This document shows, piece by piece, positions 40,094-50,509 of a stretch of DNA of 64,000 bases (its first letter is position 1; the number at the start of each line of letters is the position of its first letter). The stretch is from Marinitoga lauensis. Its GTDB lineage: Bacteria > Thermotogota > Thermotogae > Petrotogales > Petrotogaceae. The notes below the pieces were generated by a model. That model did no database searches. It saw only the letters and a list, made by a program, of their open reading frames with translations, and was not told where the DNA came from. The position numbers were made by a program, and so were the translations under genes. The stretch covers positions 124,001-188,000 of the forward strand of contig NZ_QHLX01000003.1 in NCBI RefSeq assembly GCF_004135675.1. Direction: 5' to 3'.

Positions 40094-41563
40094 ATGGAGG
40101 TTAATATTCGGGAAAAATTAAAATTATATGAAAAATATATAAATAACACTCAATTTGATATTGGTTTTTATTTTTGATTGAGAACATTAGTAAATTTATT
40201 GAATCAATAGATGTAGATATTTATATTTGTGAAAATCCTGATTTTGTACCGGAGAATTTATTCAAAATCATCAGAATATCAGGAATTTTCAATTTTTTTA
40301 GAATAAGAAAAATAACCATTTTAAAAGGAGTTAAAAGACAACGAGTGGAATTAGTATATAAAGAAAAAATTTTAAAATTAAACTATGAATTATTGCTAAA
40401 ATCTGAAAGCGAAATAATGTATCATATTATTTCAAAAGCATCTCCTTTAATTTCATTAGAAATGGTTTCAACCTTATTGAAAGGTAGTGGCTTATCATAT
40501 GTAATGCTTAATTCAAGAGAATTTTTAGAAGAAGCTGCTAAAAAAGAAACAAATATAGATAAATTAATATTTATTTATTTAACTGCAATTACTGTAAATA
40601 TGGGAGGAGCTTTTAATAGAGCTATATTATTTCAAAAAAAGGAGAAAATTATGAAGTTTTCAGAGCATTAGGATTTAAAGATGAAAAAGAAGCACATGAA
40701 ATTTGGAAATATATGGAAGAAGCTAATATAGATTTTAAAGAAAAAATAAAAAATTATGAAAACAGCGAGTATTTTAGCTCATTGGAAAAAGAAATAAAAA
40801 CATTTAAAATAAGCGAGAATACTATATCAAAAAATCCTTTATTTGAAGAGATGTTAAACTCTGGTAAAGCTATGCATATTCCTGTATCCGTTTTACCTGC
40901 TGAAGTTTCAGATGCTTTAAATATTATTGGTGAATGTGCAATTTGTTCTTTAAAAAGTGAAAACAAAGATTTTGGTTTTTTAATAGCAGATAATAGATAT
41001 AATCTTAAACCTATTACGAGAGATCAATTATATATTCTGGATTATTTTTCAAAACAAACAGTAATTTTATGGGAGAATAAATTATTTATTGATGCTTTAA
41101 AATTTGAAGCAGAAAAAGACTTTTTGACAGGTTTTTATAACCGAAGAAGCCTTGATAAATACATAGAAACAATGACATTAGCGATTAAAGAAAATATGGA
41201 ATTGTTTTTATAGATCTTGATGACTTTAAAAAGATTAATGATACTTTTGGGCATGACAGAGGAGATGAAATTATACAGATTTTTTCTAATATTGTATTGA
41301 GGAATATTAGAAGGGAAGATAAACCTTTTAGATATGGCGGTGATGAATTTGTTTTGATTTTTGATTCGATAAATAATGAAAATTTATTTGATATTATTTT
41401 CCGAATAAATAATGAATTTGAAAAAGAAACAGGATATACATTCTCATCGGGCGGAACTATATGCAAAGAATCATCTAAAATATATCAATGTTTGAAGAAA
41501 TCTGATGATTTGTTATATGAAGTAAAAAAAGCTTCTAAAGGAGAAATATTAATTAAAATATAA
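40094..41563 (+). CDS. GAF-GGDEF diguanylate cyclase, three frameshifts
   Basis: ATG 40094 (MEVNIREKLKLYEKYI) after AAGGTGATAATT. Residues about 1-150 are an N-terminal region of unknown type, followed by a GAF domain beginning GGAFNRAILFQKKGENY, and a C-terminal GGDEF domain with KDFLTGFYNRRSLDKYI, DLDDFKKINDTFGHDRGDE and RYGGDEFVLIF. The active site GGDEF is intact, and RRED five residues ahead is a complete RxxD inhibitory site, so product inhibition by c-di-GMP is expected. Breaks near 40172 (T run), 40637 (A7, should be A8) and 41209 (T5, should be T6). Cytoplasmic; no membrane helix. Confidence 0.88.
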
Positions 41564-41576
41564 CCAATGGAATAAA

Positions 41577-41757
41577 AAATAAAACTCATTCAAGACGCTT
41601 GATTGCTTTTCTGAAAAAATCATACATTCCCAGCGGTCGTTCAGATTTTGCTTCCATGCAAAAGCTTCACTCAAAAAAACATCCTGTTTTTTTGACCGCT
41701 TCCATTCATGATTTTTTCAGGCAATCTGCGAGTCTCCTTTCGTTTTATTTTTTTATT
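41577..41757. repeat. Long imperfect palindromic element, copy 1
   Basis: About 180 bp that fold into one long stem enclosing two short hairpins. Arms share AATAAAAC, GATTGC, CTGAAAAAATCAT and AGCGGTC. Inner hairpins are TTTTGC-ttccat-GCAAAA and AAAAAAAC-atcct-GTTTTTTT. It lies between the convergent ggdef and ddl genes (gap 41564-41828) and matches copy 2 (50157-50338) in reverse orientation. No coding region is credible here. Confidence 0.85.
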
Positions 41758-41810
41758 CCTTTTATAATTTATTTCCTTATATTATATTTTGAACTTACAG
41801 ATATAAAAAA

Positions 41811-41831
41811 TGACACCATAATGAGGTGTCA
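41811..41831 (-). terminator. Terminator of the alr-yhaM-topA-ddl operon
   Basis: Perfect stem TGACACC / GGTGTCA with a 7-nt loop; T-rich tract follows on the minus strand. Its right arm includes the ddl stop codon. Confidence 0.85.
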
Positions 41832-42722
41832 GATATTGTTTTTTATTAGTATATCAATTAATTCCTCGAAAGATAAACCATAGGCATATGCTGATTGAGG
41901 TAAGTCGCTTAATTCAGTCATACCTGGAATAGTATTTGCTTCAAGTATATAATAGTTATTATCTTTTATGATAGCATCAATACGTGCAAAATCTTTTAAA
42001 TGTAATTCTTTAAAAATTTGTTTGAAATCATTTTTAATTTTCTCTTCTAATTCTTTATTGATCCTTGCAGGTACTTCAAATTCTGTCAGACCTTCTGTAT
42101 ATTTCGCTTCATAATCATAAAATTCTTTTTTTGGCTTGATTTCAAGTATTGGAAGTACAATGATCTCCTTATTTTTTTCTATAATACTAACAGAAATTTC
42201 TCTGCCCTTTATGAATTTTTGAATGATCATCTCACCATAATTTTTCAATTCTTCAATTAAAAATTTATTATATTCCTCAATATTATGACAGATATGTATT
42301 CCCAAACTGGACCCACTTTTTCTTGGTTTGATTATCAAAGGAAATTCAAAAGGCGGAGTTATATATTTTTGTGTTGAAACGTATTCTGGAATAGAGAAAT
42401 CCTTCTCTATTTTTTTCATAAAAACTAGTTTATCAAATGTTTGTTCAGAAACGGTTGAATTAGAACCAATATATTTGACACCTAAGGTTTCTAACTTTTT
42501 TTGTAATGTGCCATCTTCTCCTTCAAATCCATGAACTACATTAAATACTAAATTTATATTTTTATATTCAGATAAAAATTTGTTTAAATCATATTTTAAA
42601 TCATATTTAAAAAGGTTATAACCAAGTGTTTTAATGGCATTTTCAACATTTTGAGCACTCAATATAGAAATATCTCTTTCGTTTGAATTTCCGCCAAATA
42701 TTAAAGCAATATTATAATTCAT
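41829..42722 (-). CDS. ddl: D-alanine--D-alanine ligase
   Basis: 297 aa. ATG 42722 overlaps the repaired topA end by 11 bp. ATP-grasp features: IALIFGGNSNERDISILSA at the N-terminus, FNVVHGFEGEDGTLQ, PLIIKPRKSGSSLGI, and ILEANTIPGMTELS at the C-terminus. Joins two D-Ala for peptidoglycan; alr, which supplies D-Ala, is the first gene of the same operon. Confidence 0.94.
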   Translation of the reverse strand: MNYNIALIFGGNSNERDISILSAQNVENAIKTLGYNLFKYDLKYDLNKFLSEYKNINLVFNVVHGFEGEDGTLQKKLETLGVKYIGSNSTVSEQTFDKLVFMKKIEKDFSIPEYVSTQKYITPPFEFPLIIKPRKSGSSLGIHICHNIEEYNKFLIEELKNYGEMIIQKFIKGREISVSIIEKNKEIIVLPILEIKPKKEFYDYEAKYTEGLTEFEVPARINKELEEKIKNDFKQIFKELHLKDFARIDAIIKDNNYYILEANTIPGMTELSDLPQSAYAYGLSFEELIDILIKNNI

Positions 42723-44950
42723 TCAACTCACTCTCTTTAAAGTATTTCTTTTCTTCTGGGCAATATAACATTTCTTCTTTATTCTTCTTTTTATAAAATA
42801 ATGGTCCATTACATGAAGGACATCTATAATCAGACGGTTCATCCAGAACATTTCACCACATTCAGAGCATTTAAAATAAATTTTTCCTTTTTTGCTTTTA
42901 AGTTTATGAACGGTACTACCACATTTAGGACATTTTCCTCTTGCAGGTAACGGTGCAGTATATTTGCATTCTGGATAATTTGAACATGCAATGAATTTTC
43001 CAAATCTACCATTTTTTATAATTAAATCTCCACCACATTTAGGACATTTTTCTCCTGTTTTTTCTTCTTTACCTTTTTCAACTACAATATCCTCTTCATT
43101 TAAATGAACTATATTATCAATGGTAACACCTAAAGCGCTTTTTGGAATGCTCTTGTTATCGCCACATTCAGGACATTTTAAGAATAATCCATATCTTCCA
43201 AATTGCAATTCCATTTCTACATTGCATTTTTTACATTTTATATTGGACTTATAATAGAAATCAAGTGCTTTTTCTTTCATTTTTTGTTCTGTATTTGTTA
43301 GAAACTTTTGAAAATCATTATAGAATTCATTTAATAAATCTTTCCAATTCATTTCTCCGGATTCAACCTTATCAAGACTTTCTTCCATTTTTGCAGTAAA
43401 TTTAATATCAACAATTTCCGGGAAATTTTTTTCTAATAGATCGGAAACAATAAACCCAACAAGCGTAGGAATTAAATTGCTTTTTTCTTTAATAACATAC
43501 TTTCTGTTAAGTAAAGTTGTTATTATCGTTGCATAGGTTGAAGGTCTTCCAATGCCTTTTGCTTCCATTTCTTTTACCAGTGATGCTTCTGTATATCTTG
43601 CTGGAGGTTTTGTTTCATCTTTTTCTGTTTTTAATTCTATATCTTTCAATTCACCTTTTTCAGGTAGTTCATATTCTTTTTCACTGGTAGAAGAAGACCA
43701 GAATTTTTCAAAACCTTCAAATTTTCTTTTTCTTCCAACTGCTTCGAATGTATATTTTTTTGAACTATCTGTTATGGAATAAGTTTTTTCTGTATATATT
43801 GCTGCGGATGATTGAGAAGCAACAAATCTATTCCATATTAATGTGTATAATTTTAATAAATCACCAGAAATAAGTTTTTTTGCATTTTTTGGATCGATAA
43901 AAACATCTGTTGGTCTAATAGCTTCATGGGCATCCTGGATTTTCTTTTTTGATTTTTTAACCTTAAATGTTCCTGTATAATCTTTTCCGAAATTAGAATT
44001 TAAATATTCATGAGCTTTTTTTGAGCTTCTTCTGAAATTCTGGTAGAATCTGTTCTCATATATGTAATGAAGGCTATAGGGCCTTCAGATGTATCAACAC
44101 CTTCATATAATTTTTGAGCAATTTGCATGGTTTTCTTTGACGACCATCCAAATTTTGATATTGCACTTTGTTGTAATGTACTTGTTATAAACGGTTGAGG
44201 AGGATTTCGTTTTATATCCTTTTCTTGAACATTTTCAACAAAAAAGAAGCATTTTCTAAATCTTTGAGTATTTCATTTTTCTTTTTTCATTAATACTATC
44301 TTTTTTAAATTTTTTTCCATTGACTTTTACTAATGGGATTTCTTGATTCATATATTTCAAAAAAATCTTATAAAATTCTTTTGGTTTGAATTTAAAAATA
44401 CTTCTTTCCCTATCTACCAACAATTTTAAAGCTGCAGATTGAACTCTTCCGGCACTTGTATTATAATCCTTTAATATCCTCCATAATATGGGACTTATTT
44501 TATAACCAACAATTCTATCAAGAATTCTTCGAGCCAGTTGAGCACCAACTTTTTTATTATCAATTTTTCTGGGAGATTTTATGGATTCTAAAATTGTGTT
44601 TTTTGTGATTTCTGAAAAAACTATTCTATTCTCTTCGTTTTCATCTAATCCGAGTAAATAGCTTAAATGCCAGGCAATAGCTTCACCTTCTCTATCCATA
44701 TCAGGTGCGAGATATACTTTTTTACCCTTTGTTATTTTCTTTAAATCAGAAACGACTTTTTCTTTACCCGGCATTAATTCGAATTCTGGTTCGAATCCAT
44801 TTTCTATATCAACACCGAATTTTTTTGAGGTAAATCTCTAATGTGCCCCTTTGAAGCAACTACTTTATAATCAGCTCCAAGATATTTTTCAATGGTTTTT
44901 GCTTTTGCAGGAGACTCAACAATTACGATATTTTTAGCAGTTTTTGGCAT
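42712..44950 (-). CDS. topA: DNA topoisomerase I, about five frameshifts
   Basis: ATG 44950 ([20 protein letters not shown]) overlaps the yhaM stop as TAATG. Toprim motifs IVESPAKAK and [15 protein letters not shown], then a type-IA core with [17 protein letters not shown] and, after repair, [17 protein letters not shown] holding the active Tyr. Three C-terminal four-Cys zinc modules follow. Breaks lie near 44823 (A7), 44278 (A5), 44243 (T6), 44022 (A7) and 42853 (GG, should be GGG). The last repair turns the end into a fourth Cys module ([13 protein letters not shown] to YCPEEKKYF) and moves the stop to 42712. Relaxes negative supercoils. Confidence 0.92.
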
Positions 44951-45987
44951 TATTTATCCTCCATTTTTGTTATTTTTATTTTTCTACCGAGATTTTTATT
45001 ATAGTCTGTCCAATGTTCATTATTTGATTCTTCAATATGACTTTTTACCTGTTCAACTTTCGAACTCAAATTGTCGGCAAAATGTAATATAAACGCTTCA
45101 ATTGTTTTGGGTAATATAGGACTTCCCCATTCTAATTCACCATGATGCGAGGCAATCATATGTAAAATTTCATCTAATATATGTTTTGGAAAATTATTTA
45201 TTTTTTTAGAATAATCAGAAACCATATGTATTCCTAATGCTATATGTCCTATTAATTCTCCCTCATCTGTTTTTTCAATGCCAGCAGGAGTAATTTTGTA
45301 TTCTCTAGTTTTTCCAATATCATGAAGTAATGCTCCAGCAATTAATAAATCTTTATTTACTATATTTTTATAATTATCAGCTATAGAGTTACACAACTTC
45401 GCAACATCAATAGTATGTTCTAACAATCCATGTTTGTATGCATGATGGACATTAATAGCTGCAGGAGCATATGAGAATGAATCTGCAAACTTTTTATCTT
45501 TTAAAAAAATATATTTTAACAACTCTTTTATATATTCGTCTTTTATAGCTTCAATAAAAGAAATTAACTCGGTTTTTAATTGATGAACATTTTTTTGAGA
45601 TGATTTAATAAATTTCTCTGGATTTATATCATTTTCTGCCAATTTACATATCTCATAATTCTTTTCTACATTTAATTGTAATCGATTTTCAAAAACTACA
45701 ATCTTACCTTTCACTTTAATAATATCTCCAATATTGATTTTTTCTGAATTTTCTTTAGCATTAAACCAATCAATAGCTCTTAATGTACCACTTTTGTCAC
45801 CTATTGTAAAAAGTAAAAATTCTTTTCCATCTTTTGTTGTTTGAAGTCTTTTACTCAAAACTTTTCCTTCAATTTCCTTATTATCATTTGGTTTGAGATC
45901 AGAAATATAAACTTCCTCTATTATTTCATTGAATATTTGCCCTTTTTCTTTTAACAGGTCACCAAGATTTACACCATTATTTTTCAT
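44950..45987 (-). CDS. yhaM: YhaM-like 3'-5' exoribonuclease (OB fold plus HD domain)
   Basis: 345 aa, ATG 45987 after GAGGAGGAATAAA, 2 bp after the alr stop. An N-terminal OB-fold region ([38 protein letters not shown]) is followed by an HD domain with [30 protein letters not shown] and [14 protein letters not shown]. This is the YhaM/Cbf1 pattern, an exonuclease acting on RNA and single-stranded DNA. Its stop overlaps topA by 1 bp. Confidence 0.88.
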   Translation of the reverse strand: MKNNGVNLGDLLKEKGQIFNEIIEEVYISDLKPNDNKEIEGKVLSKRLQTTKDGKEFLLFTIGDKSGTLRAIDWFNAKENSEKINIGDIIKVKGKIVVFENRLQLNVEKNYEICKLAENDINPEKFIKSSQKNVHQLKTELISFIEAIKDEYIKELLKYIFLKDKKFADSFSYAPAAINVHHAYKHGLLEHTIDVAKLCNSIADNYKNIVNKDLLIAGALLHDIGKTREYKITPAGIEKTDEGELIGHIALGIHMVSDYSKKINNFPKHILDEILHMIASHHGELEWGSPILPKTIEAFILHFADNLSSKVEQVKSHIEESNNEHWTDYNKNLGRKIKITKMEDK

Positions 45988-45988
45988 T

Positions 45989-47094
45989 TTATTCCTCCTC
46001 TATATAAATACGTGGAACTCTTTTTGTTATTTTGGACGTAATATCATAATTAATTGTTCCCGCTAATTTTGCCAATTCTTCTGCATATATAAAATTATTA
46101 TTTTGTGATCCTATTAAAACAACCTCTTCTCCAATTTTTACATTTGAAAGTTGTGTTGTTTCAACAACAAATTGGTCCATACATACTCTACCTATTATAT
46201 TACATTTTTTCCCTTGAATCAATACATATCCTTTATTGGACAACTGCCTGAAATATCCATCAGCATAACCAACCGGTATTGTAGCTGTAGGCATATTTTT
46301 ACTTGCAAAATATGTTCTACCGTAACTAACGCTTTCGTTTTCTTTTAAAATACCGATTCTTGCAACTGTACTTTTCCAGGTCAAAACAGGTCTTAATTCT
46401 TTTTCAGTTTTTATATCAGAAGGTTGTAATCCATATGTTGCAATTCCGGGTCTAACATAATCAAGTGCATATTCAGGAAAATATAAAGAAGCAGCAGAGT
46501 TGCATATATGTTTTACTGGAATAGAGATATTTGAATCTTCTATATATTTTAGAATAGTTATAAACTTTTTATATTGTTCTTTAACAAAGTTATCAAGATT
46601 ATCAGCAGTTGCAAAATGCGAATAAGCACCTGCAATATTTAAATTGTAATCTTTAATTAGTTTGATAATATCATCAATTTCTTCGGTGTTTATTCCCATT
46701 CTATTCATACCTGTGTTTATATTAATATGAAATTTGATTTTACTAATATTTTTTCCAAAATAATTTATCAATTCTTTTAATTGTTCCAATGAACCCAGTG
46801 TATATATATATCCTTCAATATTTTCTTCAATGGATTTGGGTGTAGCATAATTAAATACCAGTGTTTCAATATTAATTCCGTTATTTCTAATTTCAACGCC
46901 TTCTCCTAAAAAGCTACAGCTATTAAATCAACTCCATACTCAGATACAGCTTTTGCCAGAGGAACAGCACCGTGTCCATATCCATCAGCTTTTAAAACAG
47001 GAATAATCTTTGTGTTAGTTCTTTTTTGAATTAATTGAATATTATACAAATAATTTTTAATGTTTATTTCAGCAAATGTTTTTCTGTCAAACAT
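45989..47094 (-). CDS. alr: Alanine racemase, frameshifted
   Basis: ATG 47094 (MFDRKTFAEINIKNYL), with CAGGGGGTGC upstream. PLP Lys in PVLKADGYGHGA; the second catalytic Tyr is in SVSYGRTYFA and the other markers are YVRPGIATYGLQ, IGRVCMDQFVVE. The break lies near 46906, where a T5 run should be T6; the repaired join is LIAVAFLGEGVEIRNN. About 368 aa. Supplies D-Ala for the Ddl enzyme in the same operon. Confidence 0.94.
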
Positions 47095-47167
47095 TATTGC
47101 ACCCCCTGTTTAAAATAAAGCTATATAATAATAATGTATAAATATTAAAAAAAAGTTACAGAGCTTC

Positions 47168-47226
47168 TTGACAAATATAGAAAAAGATGATATAGTTTAT
47201 ATATGTATAAATGCTCATATGTAGGT
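47168..47226 (+). promoter_or_regulatory. Promoter and likely operator of the zinc-resistance operon
   Basis: TTGACA at 47168-47173, 17-bp spacer, TATAGT at 47191-47196: the best promoter match in the window. Just downstream the imperfect dyad ATATG...CATAT (47200-47220) is placed where an ArsR/SmtB repressor would block transcription. Confidence 0.75.
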
Positions 47227-47235
47227 GGTGTTAAA

Positions 47236-47565
47236 ATGGAAAATTGTAGTGGAATTAATTTCATTAATAAATTACCAGAAAGAGAGATGATTCTAAATGC
47301 TGTTGAAATGTATAAAATATTTGCTGATGAAACCAGATTAAGAATACTATTAGCTTTATTGGAGAATGAACTTTGCGTATCAAAAATAGTTGAAGTGGCT
47401 GGGATTTCACAGTCGGCAGTTTCGCATCAGCTTCGTATATTGAAACAAATGAATATAGTAAAGTATAGAAAACAAGGTAAAAATGTATTTTATTCACTAA
47501 AAGATGAACATATAGAAAAAATTATTGGTATGGTATTTGAACATTTAAAAGAGAAAGGAGAGTAA
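47236..47565 (+). CDS. ArsR/SmtB-family metal-sensing repressor (zinc type)
   Basis: Start chosen at ATG 47236 (MENCSGINFINKLPE), 6 bp after GGTGGTG. Winged helix with FADETRLRILLALLE and ISQSAVSHQLRILKQM as recognition helix. The C-terminal helix DEHIEKIIGMVFEHLKE carries Asp-x-His and, 11 residues later, His-x-x-Glu, the exact spacing of the alpha-5 zinc site of SmtB. The Cys motif of the alpha-3 site is incomplete (ELCVSKI), so zinc rather than cadmium/lead is favoured. It precedes a cation exporter by 2 bp. Confidence 0.9.
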   Translation: MENCSGINFINKLPEREMILNAVEMYKIFADETRLRILLALLENELCVSKIVEVAGISQSAVSHQLRILKQMNIVKYRKQGKNVFYSLKDEHIEKIIGMVFEHLKEKGE

Positions 47566-47567
47566 TT

Positions 47568-48464
47568 ATGTCACATGAACATCATAATCATAATCATGGA
47601 AATGACTTAACGGATAAGAAGCTATTATTTTCTGTGGTATTCAATTTTATCATTACATTGTCAGAAATATTTGGTGGAATTTTTTCCCATAGTTTAGCAT
47701 TAATTTCAGATTCATTGCATAATTTAAATGACACAGTGGCTATACTTCTCAGTTATATTGCGCGAAAAATCTCAAAAAAACCGAAAGATGAAAAAAGAAC
47801 ATATGGTTATAAACGTGTAGAAATTTTAGCAGCTTTTACAAATACGATTTTTTTGTTTGCAATTGCAATATTTTTAATTATTGAGAGTATAAAGAAATTT
47901 TATAATCCTGAAATCATTAATGGAAAGTTAATGTTAGTTATATCAATAATAGGATTAATTGGGAATTTAATAACTGCAGTTTTATTGTTTAAAGATTCTA
48001 AGGAAAATTTAAACGTAAAAGCAACATTTGTTCATATTGCCAGTGATACGTTATCATCTGTAATGATTATTATTGGTGCGATTTTTATATATAAATACAA
48101 TTGGTATATTTTAGATCCTATATTTACTATGTTAATAAGTGCTTACATCTTATTTGAAGGATATCATATATTAAAAGAGAGTGCTAATATTTTAATTCAG
48201 GGTACTCCAGAAAGTATGGAGATAAATGAAATAAAAAAAGAATTAGAAAAATTGAATTATGTAGAAGATGCACATCATATTCATATCTGGACAACAGATG
48301 GTCAGGATAAATATCTTGAATGTCATGTATCTTTAAAAGAAGATATTGAATATAATTTAGATGAGTATTTAAAAGAATTAAATCATATTTTAAATGAAAA
48401 GTTTGGAATAAGTCATACAACAATACAATTTGAGAAGAGTTTATGTAAGGAGGGAAATAAATGA
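47568..48464 (+). CDS. Cation diffusion facilitator (CzcD/ZitB-like metal exporter)
   Basis: 298 aa. ATG 47568 after GAAAGGAGAGTAATT. His-rich N-terminus SHEHHNHNHGND, six membrane helices, and the HxxxD/DxxxD zinc sites as LISDSLHNLNDTVA (helix 2) and HIASDTLSSVMII (helix 5). The C-terminal cytoplasmic domain has YVEDAHHIHIWTTDG. Exports Zn2+ or related ions against protons. It overlaps the next gene as ATGA. Confidence 0.92.
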   Translation: MSHEHHNHNHGNDLTDKKLLFSVVFNFIITLSEIFGGIFSHSLALISDSLHNLNDTVAILLSYIARKISKKPKDEKRTYGYKRVEILAAFTNTIFLFAIAIFLIIESIKKFYNPEIINGKLMLVISIIGLIGNLITAVLLFKDSKENLNVKATFVHIASDTLSSVMIIIGAIFIYKYNWYILDPIFTMLISAYILFEGYHILKESANILIQGTPESMEINEIKKELEKLNYVEDAHHIHIWTTDGQDKYLECHVSLKEDIEYNLDEYLKELNHILNEKFGISHTTIQFEKSLCKEGNK

Positions 48465-49102
48465 GAAAAGAACTATGGGATTGGAAGTATCAAAAGTTAG
48501 GAGAAAAGGTTGTTTCAAATTTAAAAAGAAAAAAACATGATGCATATCTTGTTGAAAGAAAAGAAGGTGTCATTCCGTTATTAAAGGAAATAATGAAAGA
48601 GAATTCAACAGTTGCTGTAGGTGGTAGTTTAACATTAACAGAATGTGGGGTTTTAGATTTTTTAAGAGAAGGGAATTTTAATTTCTTAGATAGGTACAAT
48701 GTAAAATCAAAAGAGGAGTTAGAAGAAATTTATTACAATATGTTTCGAGCAGATTATTTTCTATGTAGTGCAAATGCCATTACCGAGGATGGAAAAATAG
48801 TGCAATTAGATGGAAACGGCACAAGAGTAGCTCCTATGATATTTGGTCCCAAACATGTAATTATTGTAGCAGGAATGAATAAAGTAGTACCGGATATTGA
48901 AAGTGCAAATAAGAGGATTGAATATATTTCACCTATGAATTCAAAGCGTTTAAATTTCGATACACCATGTACTTATACAGGAAAATGTGATGATTGTATG
49001 TCTCCTGAGAGAATATGTATTCATAGAGTTATAGTTGAAAGTGGTGTAAGGCATCCTGGAAGATTTAAAATAATTCTGGTAAAAGAGGACCTGGGATTAT
49101 GA
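48461..49102 (+). CDS. LUD-domain protein (LutC/DUF162-like)
   Basis: 213 aa, ATG 48461 overlapping the exporter stop. The LUD pattern is seen in DAYLVERKEGVIPLLKEI, TVAVGGSLTLTECGVLDFL, LCSANAITEDGKIVQLDG and GPKHVIIVAGMNKVV. The C-terminal Cys-rich piece CTYTGKCDDCMSPERICIH could bind metal or an Fe-S cluster. Free-standing LUD proteins are linked to lactate oxidation, but the Cys tail and operon setting point to a metal-related role. Translationally coupled to both neighbours. Confidence 0.82.
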   Translation: MRKELWDWKYQKLGEKVVSNLKRKKHDAYLVERKEGVIPLLKEIMKENSTVAVGGSLTLTECGVLDFLREGNFNFLDRYNVKSKEELEEIYYNMFRADYFLCSANAITEDGKIVQLDGNGTRVAPMIFGPKHVIIVAGMNKVVPDIESANKRIEYISPMNSKRLNFDTPCTYTGKCDDCMSPERICIHRVIVESGVRHPGRFKIILVKEDLGL

Positions 49103-49590
49103 GTAATTTAATATTTGGGTTCATTATGCTTGGATTGATAGTAATTCTATACATACAATTAAGATTTAAAAAAGGAAATAAGGAATTAAAAAAAGCAATA
49201 AAAAAGGGAAATAAAAATCTTATTCAAAACTCGATAAGGATATTTTCCATATTTTTGATTATAGGTATATTGCAAAACTTTTTATCACCAGAAAAAGTTG
49301 GGGATTTCCTTTTGAACTTTTCAGGAATAAAAGGTATAATTACAGGACTATTTACAGGTGCTATAATGATGGGACCACCAGCATCCGGATATCCTATAGC
49401 TCAATATTTATTTGAAAACAATGCGAGTGTTTCTCTGGTATCTGCTTTTTTATTATCATGGGTTATGCTAGGGATTATATTTCTGACCTATGAATTGCAA
49501 AATTTTGGAAAAAAATTTACTATAATAAGAAATGTATTTTCTGTAATTTCGATATTGGTAATAGCATATTTGATGGAGTTGATATTATGA
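49099..49590 (+). CDS. Half-size permease, COG0701/ArsP-like, first subunit
   Basis: 163 aa. ATG 49099 overlaps the LUD stop. Four to five membrane helices with MMGPPASGYPIAQYLFEN followed by NASVSLVSAFLLSW, the conserved block of COG0701 (DUF318) permeases. Full-length members have two such blocks in one chain; here the second lies in the next gene, joined by ATGA. The boundary could be hidden by a one-base loss, but the start is properly placed. Likely a metal or metalloid transport function, inferred from the operon. Confidence 0.72.
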   Translation: MSNLIFGFIMLGLIVILYIQLRFKKGNKELKKAIKKGNKNLIQNSIRIFSIFLIIGILQNFLSPEKVGDFLLNFSGIKGIITGLFTGAIMMGPPASGYPIAQYLFENNASVSLVSAFLLSWVMLGIIFLTYELQNFGKKFTIIRNVFSVISILVIAYLMELIL

Positions 49591-50098
49591 AAGATTTTAT
49601 AAAAAACTATAAGATAGAAATCATTATATTTATTATAGCAATAATCTTAATGATATTGAATCCGGATAAAGCATTTTTAGGGCTCAAATATGCTATAAAA
49701 ACATTTATTAATTTGTTTCCAATAATAATAAGTGTGGCATATTTAACAGGATATATTTCAGAAATTGTTCCTAAAAGTGTTATTTCTAAAGTTGTAGGAA
49801 AAGAAAGTGGGTTTAAAGGAAAAGTATTGGGGGTATTTTTGGAACATTAATGGTAGGTCCTGCTTATGCTTTTTATCCATTTTTTGCAGAATTAATAAGT
49901 AATGGCGCTAATATTGGAGTAATTGCAGTAACAATTGCAGCATGGTCTATTAAAATTCAATGGTTGCCATTTGCGTTGTCTATATTGGATATAAAATTTG
50001 TATTATTGCTGAATTTATTTATATTGATATACGCATTTTTAAATGGTTATGTAATAGAGCTTTTTTTAAAGATAAATCCTAAACGCTTCGTTTTGTGA
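49587..50098 (+). CDS. Half-size permease, COG0701/ArsP-like, second subunit, frameshifted
   Basis: ATG 49587 (MKDFIKNYKIEIIIF). The frame breaks near 49838; T5 should be T6, giving VLGVFFGTLMVGPAYAFYPF. The repaired protein of about 170 aa has the second conserved block LMVGPAYAFYPFFAEL, then ANIGVIAVTIAAW. Together with the previous gene it makes about 334 residues, the size of a single COG0701 permease. A stem TCCTAA...TTAGGA spans the stop codon (50077-50109). Confidence 0.72.
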
Positions 50099-50156
50099 AG
50101 AGATTAGGAATTAAATTTATAATAATGATAAAAACTTCTAGAAATATTTAATAGAG

Positions 50157-50338
50157 TAAAAAAATAAAACGAATGAAGACTCGTAGATTGCCTGAAAAAA
50201 TCATGAATGAAAGCCGACAAAAAAACAGGACGTTTTTTTGAGCGAAGCTTTTGCAGGATGCAAAATCTGAGCGCCGGCTGAGAATGAATGATTTTTTCAG
50301 AAAAGCAATCAAGCGTCTGAATGAGTTTTATTTTTTAG
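50157..50338. repeat. Long imperfect palindromic element, copy 2 (inverted relative to copy 1)
   Basis: About 182 bp, about 80 per cent alike to copy 1 when complemented. Arms again carry AATAAAAC, GATTGC and CTGAAAAAATCAT; the junction stem is AGCCGGC/AGCCGAC instead of AGCGGTC. Inner hairpins are TTTTGC-atcct-GCAAAA and AAAAAAAC-gtcct-GTTTTTTT. It fills most of the gene-free stretch 50099-50509, which also has a small hairpin CATTTTCGT/ACGAAATG at about 50368-50388 and the MarR operators. Confidence 0.85.
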
Positions 50339-50423
50339 TCTATATCGGTATTTAGATTCTTCAGTAAATCATTTTCGTGAAACGAAATGTTTAGGTAATT
50401 AAAACTTAATAAAAAGTTAGAGA

Positions 50424-50476
50424 AAAATATTTCGCATGCGAAATATTTTGTGGTAAAATATTCGTGTGCGAAATAA
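50424..50476. promoter_or_regulatory. Two operator boxes upstream of the MarR gene
   Basis: A perfect 26-bp palindrome at 50424-50449 has the core TTTCGCATGCGAAA. A second, imperfect box with core ATTCGTGTGCGAAA is centred 30 bp downstream (about 50466), so both lie on the same face of the helix. Probable autoregulatory binding sites for the adjacent MarR protein. Confidence 0.8.
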
Positions 50477-50509
50477 TTTTTGTGTTATATGGTTATGGAG
50501 GTGGATTTT

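Noticed and set aside
41599-41883. A plus-strand open frame of 94 codons after the diguanylate cyclase gene
   Set aside because: It runs through palindromic element copy 1 and the ddl terminator; the apparent protein is a reading of the repeat.
48461-49102. A lactate-oxidation (LutABC) operon
   Set aside because: Only one LUD protein is present, without LutA or LutB partners, and it sits inside a metal-regulated operon.
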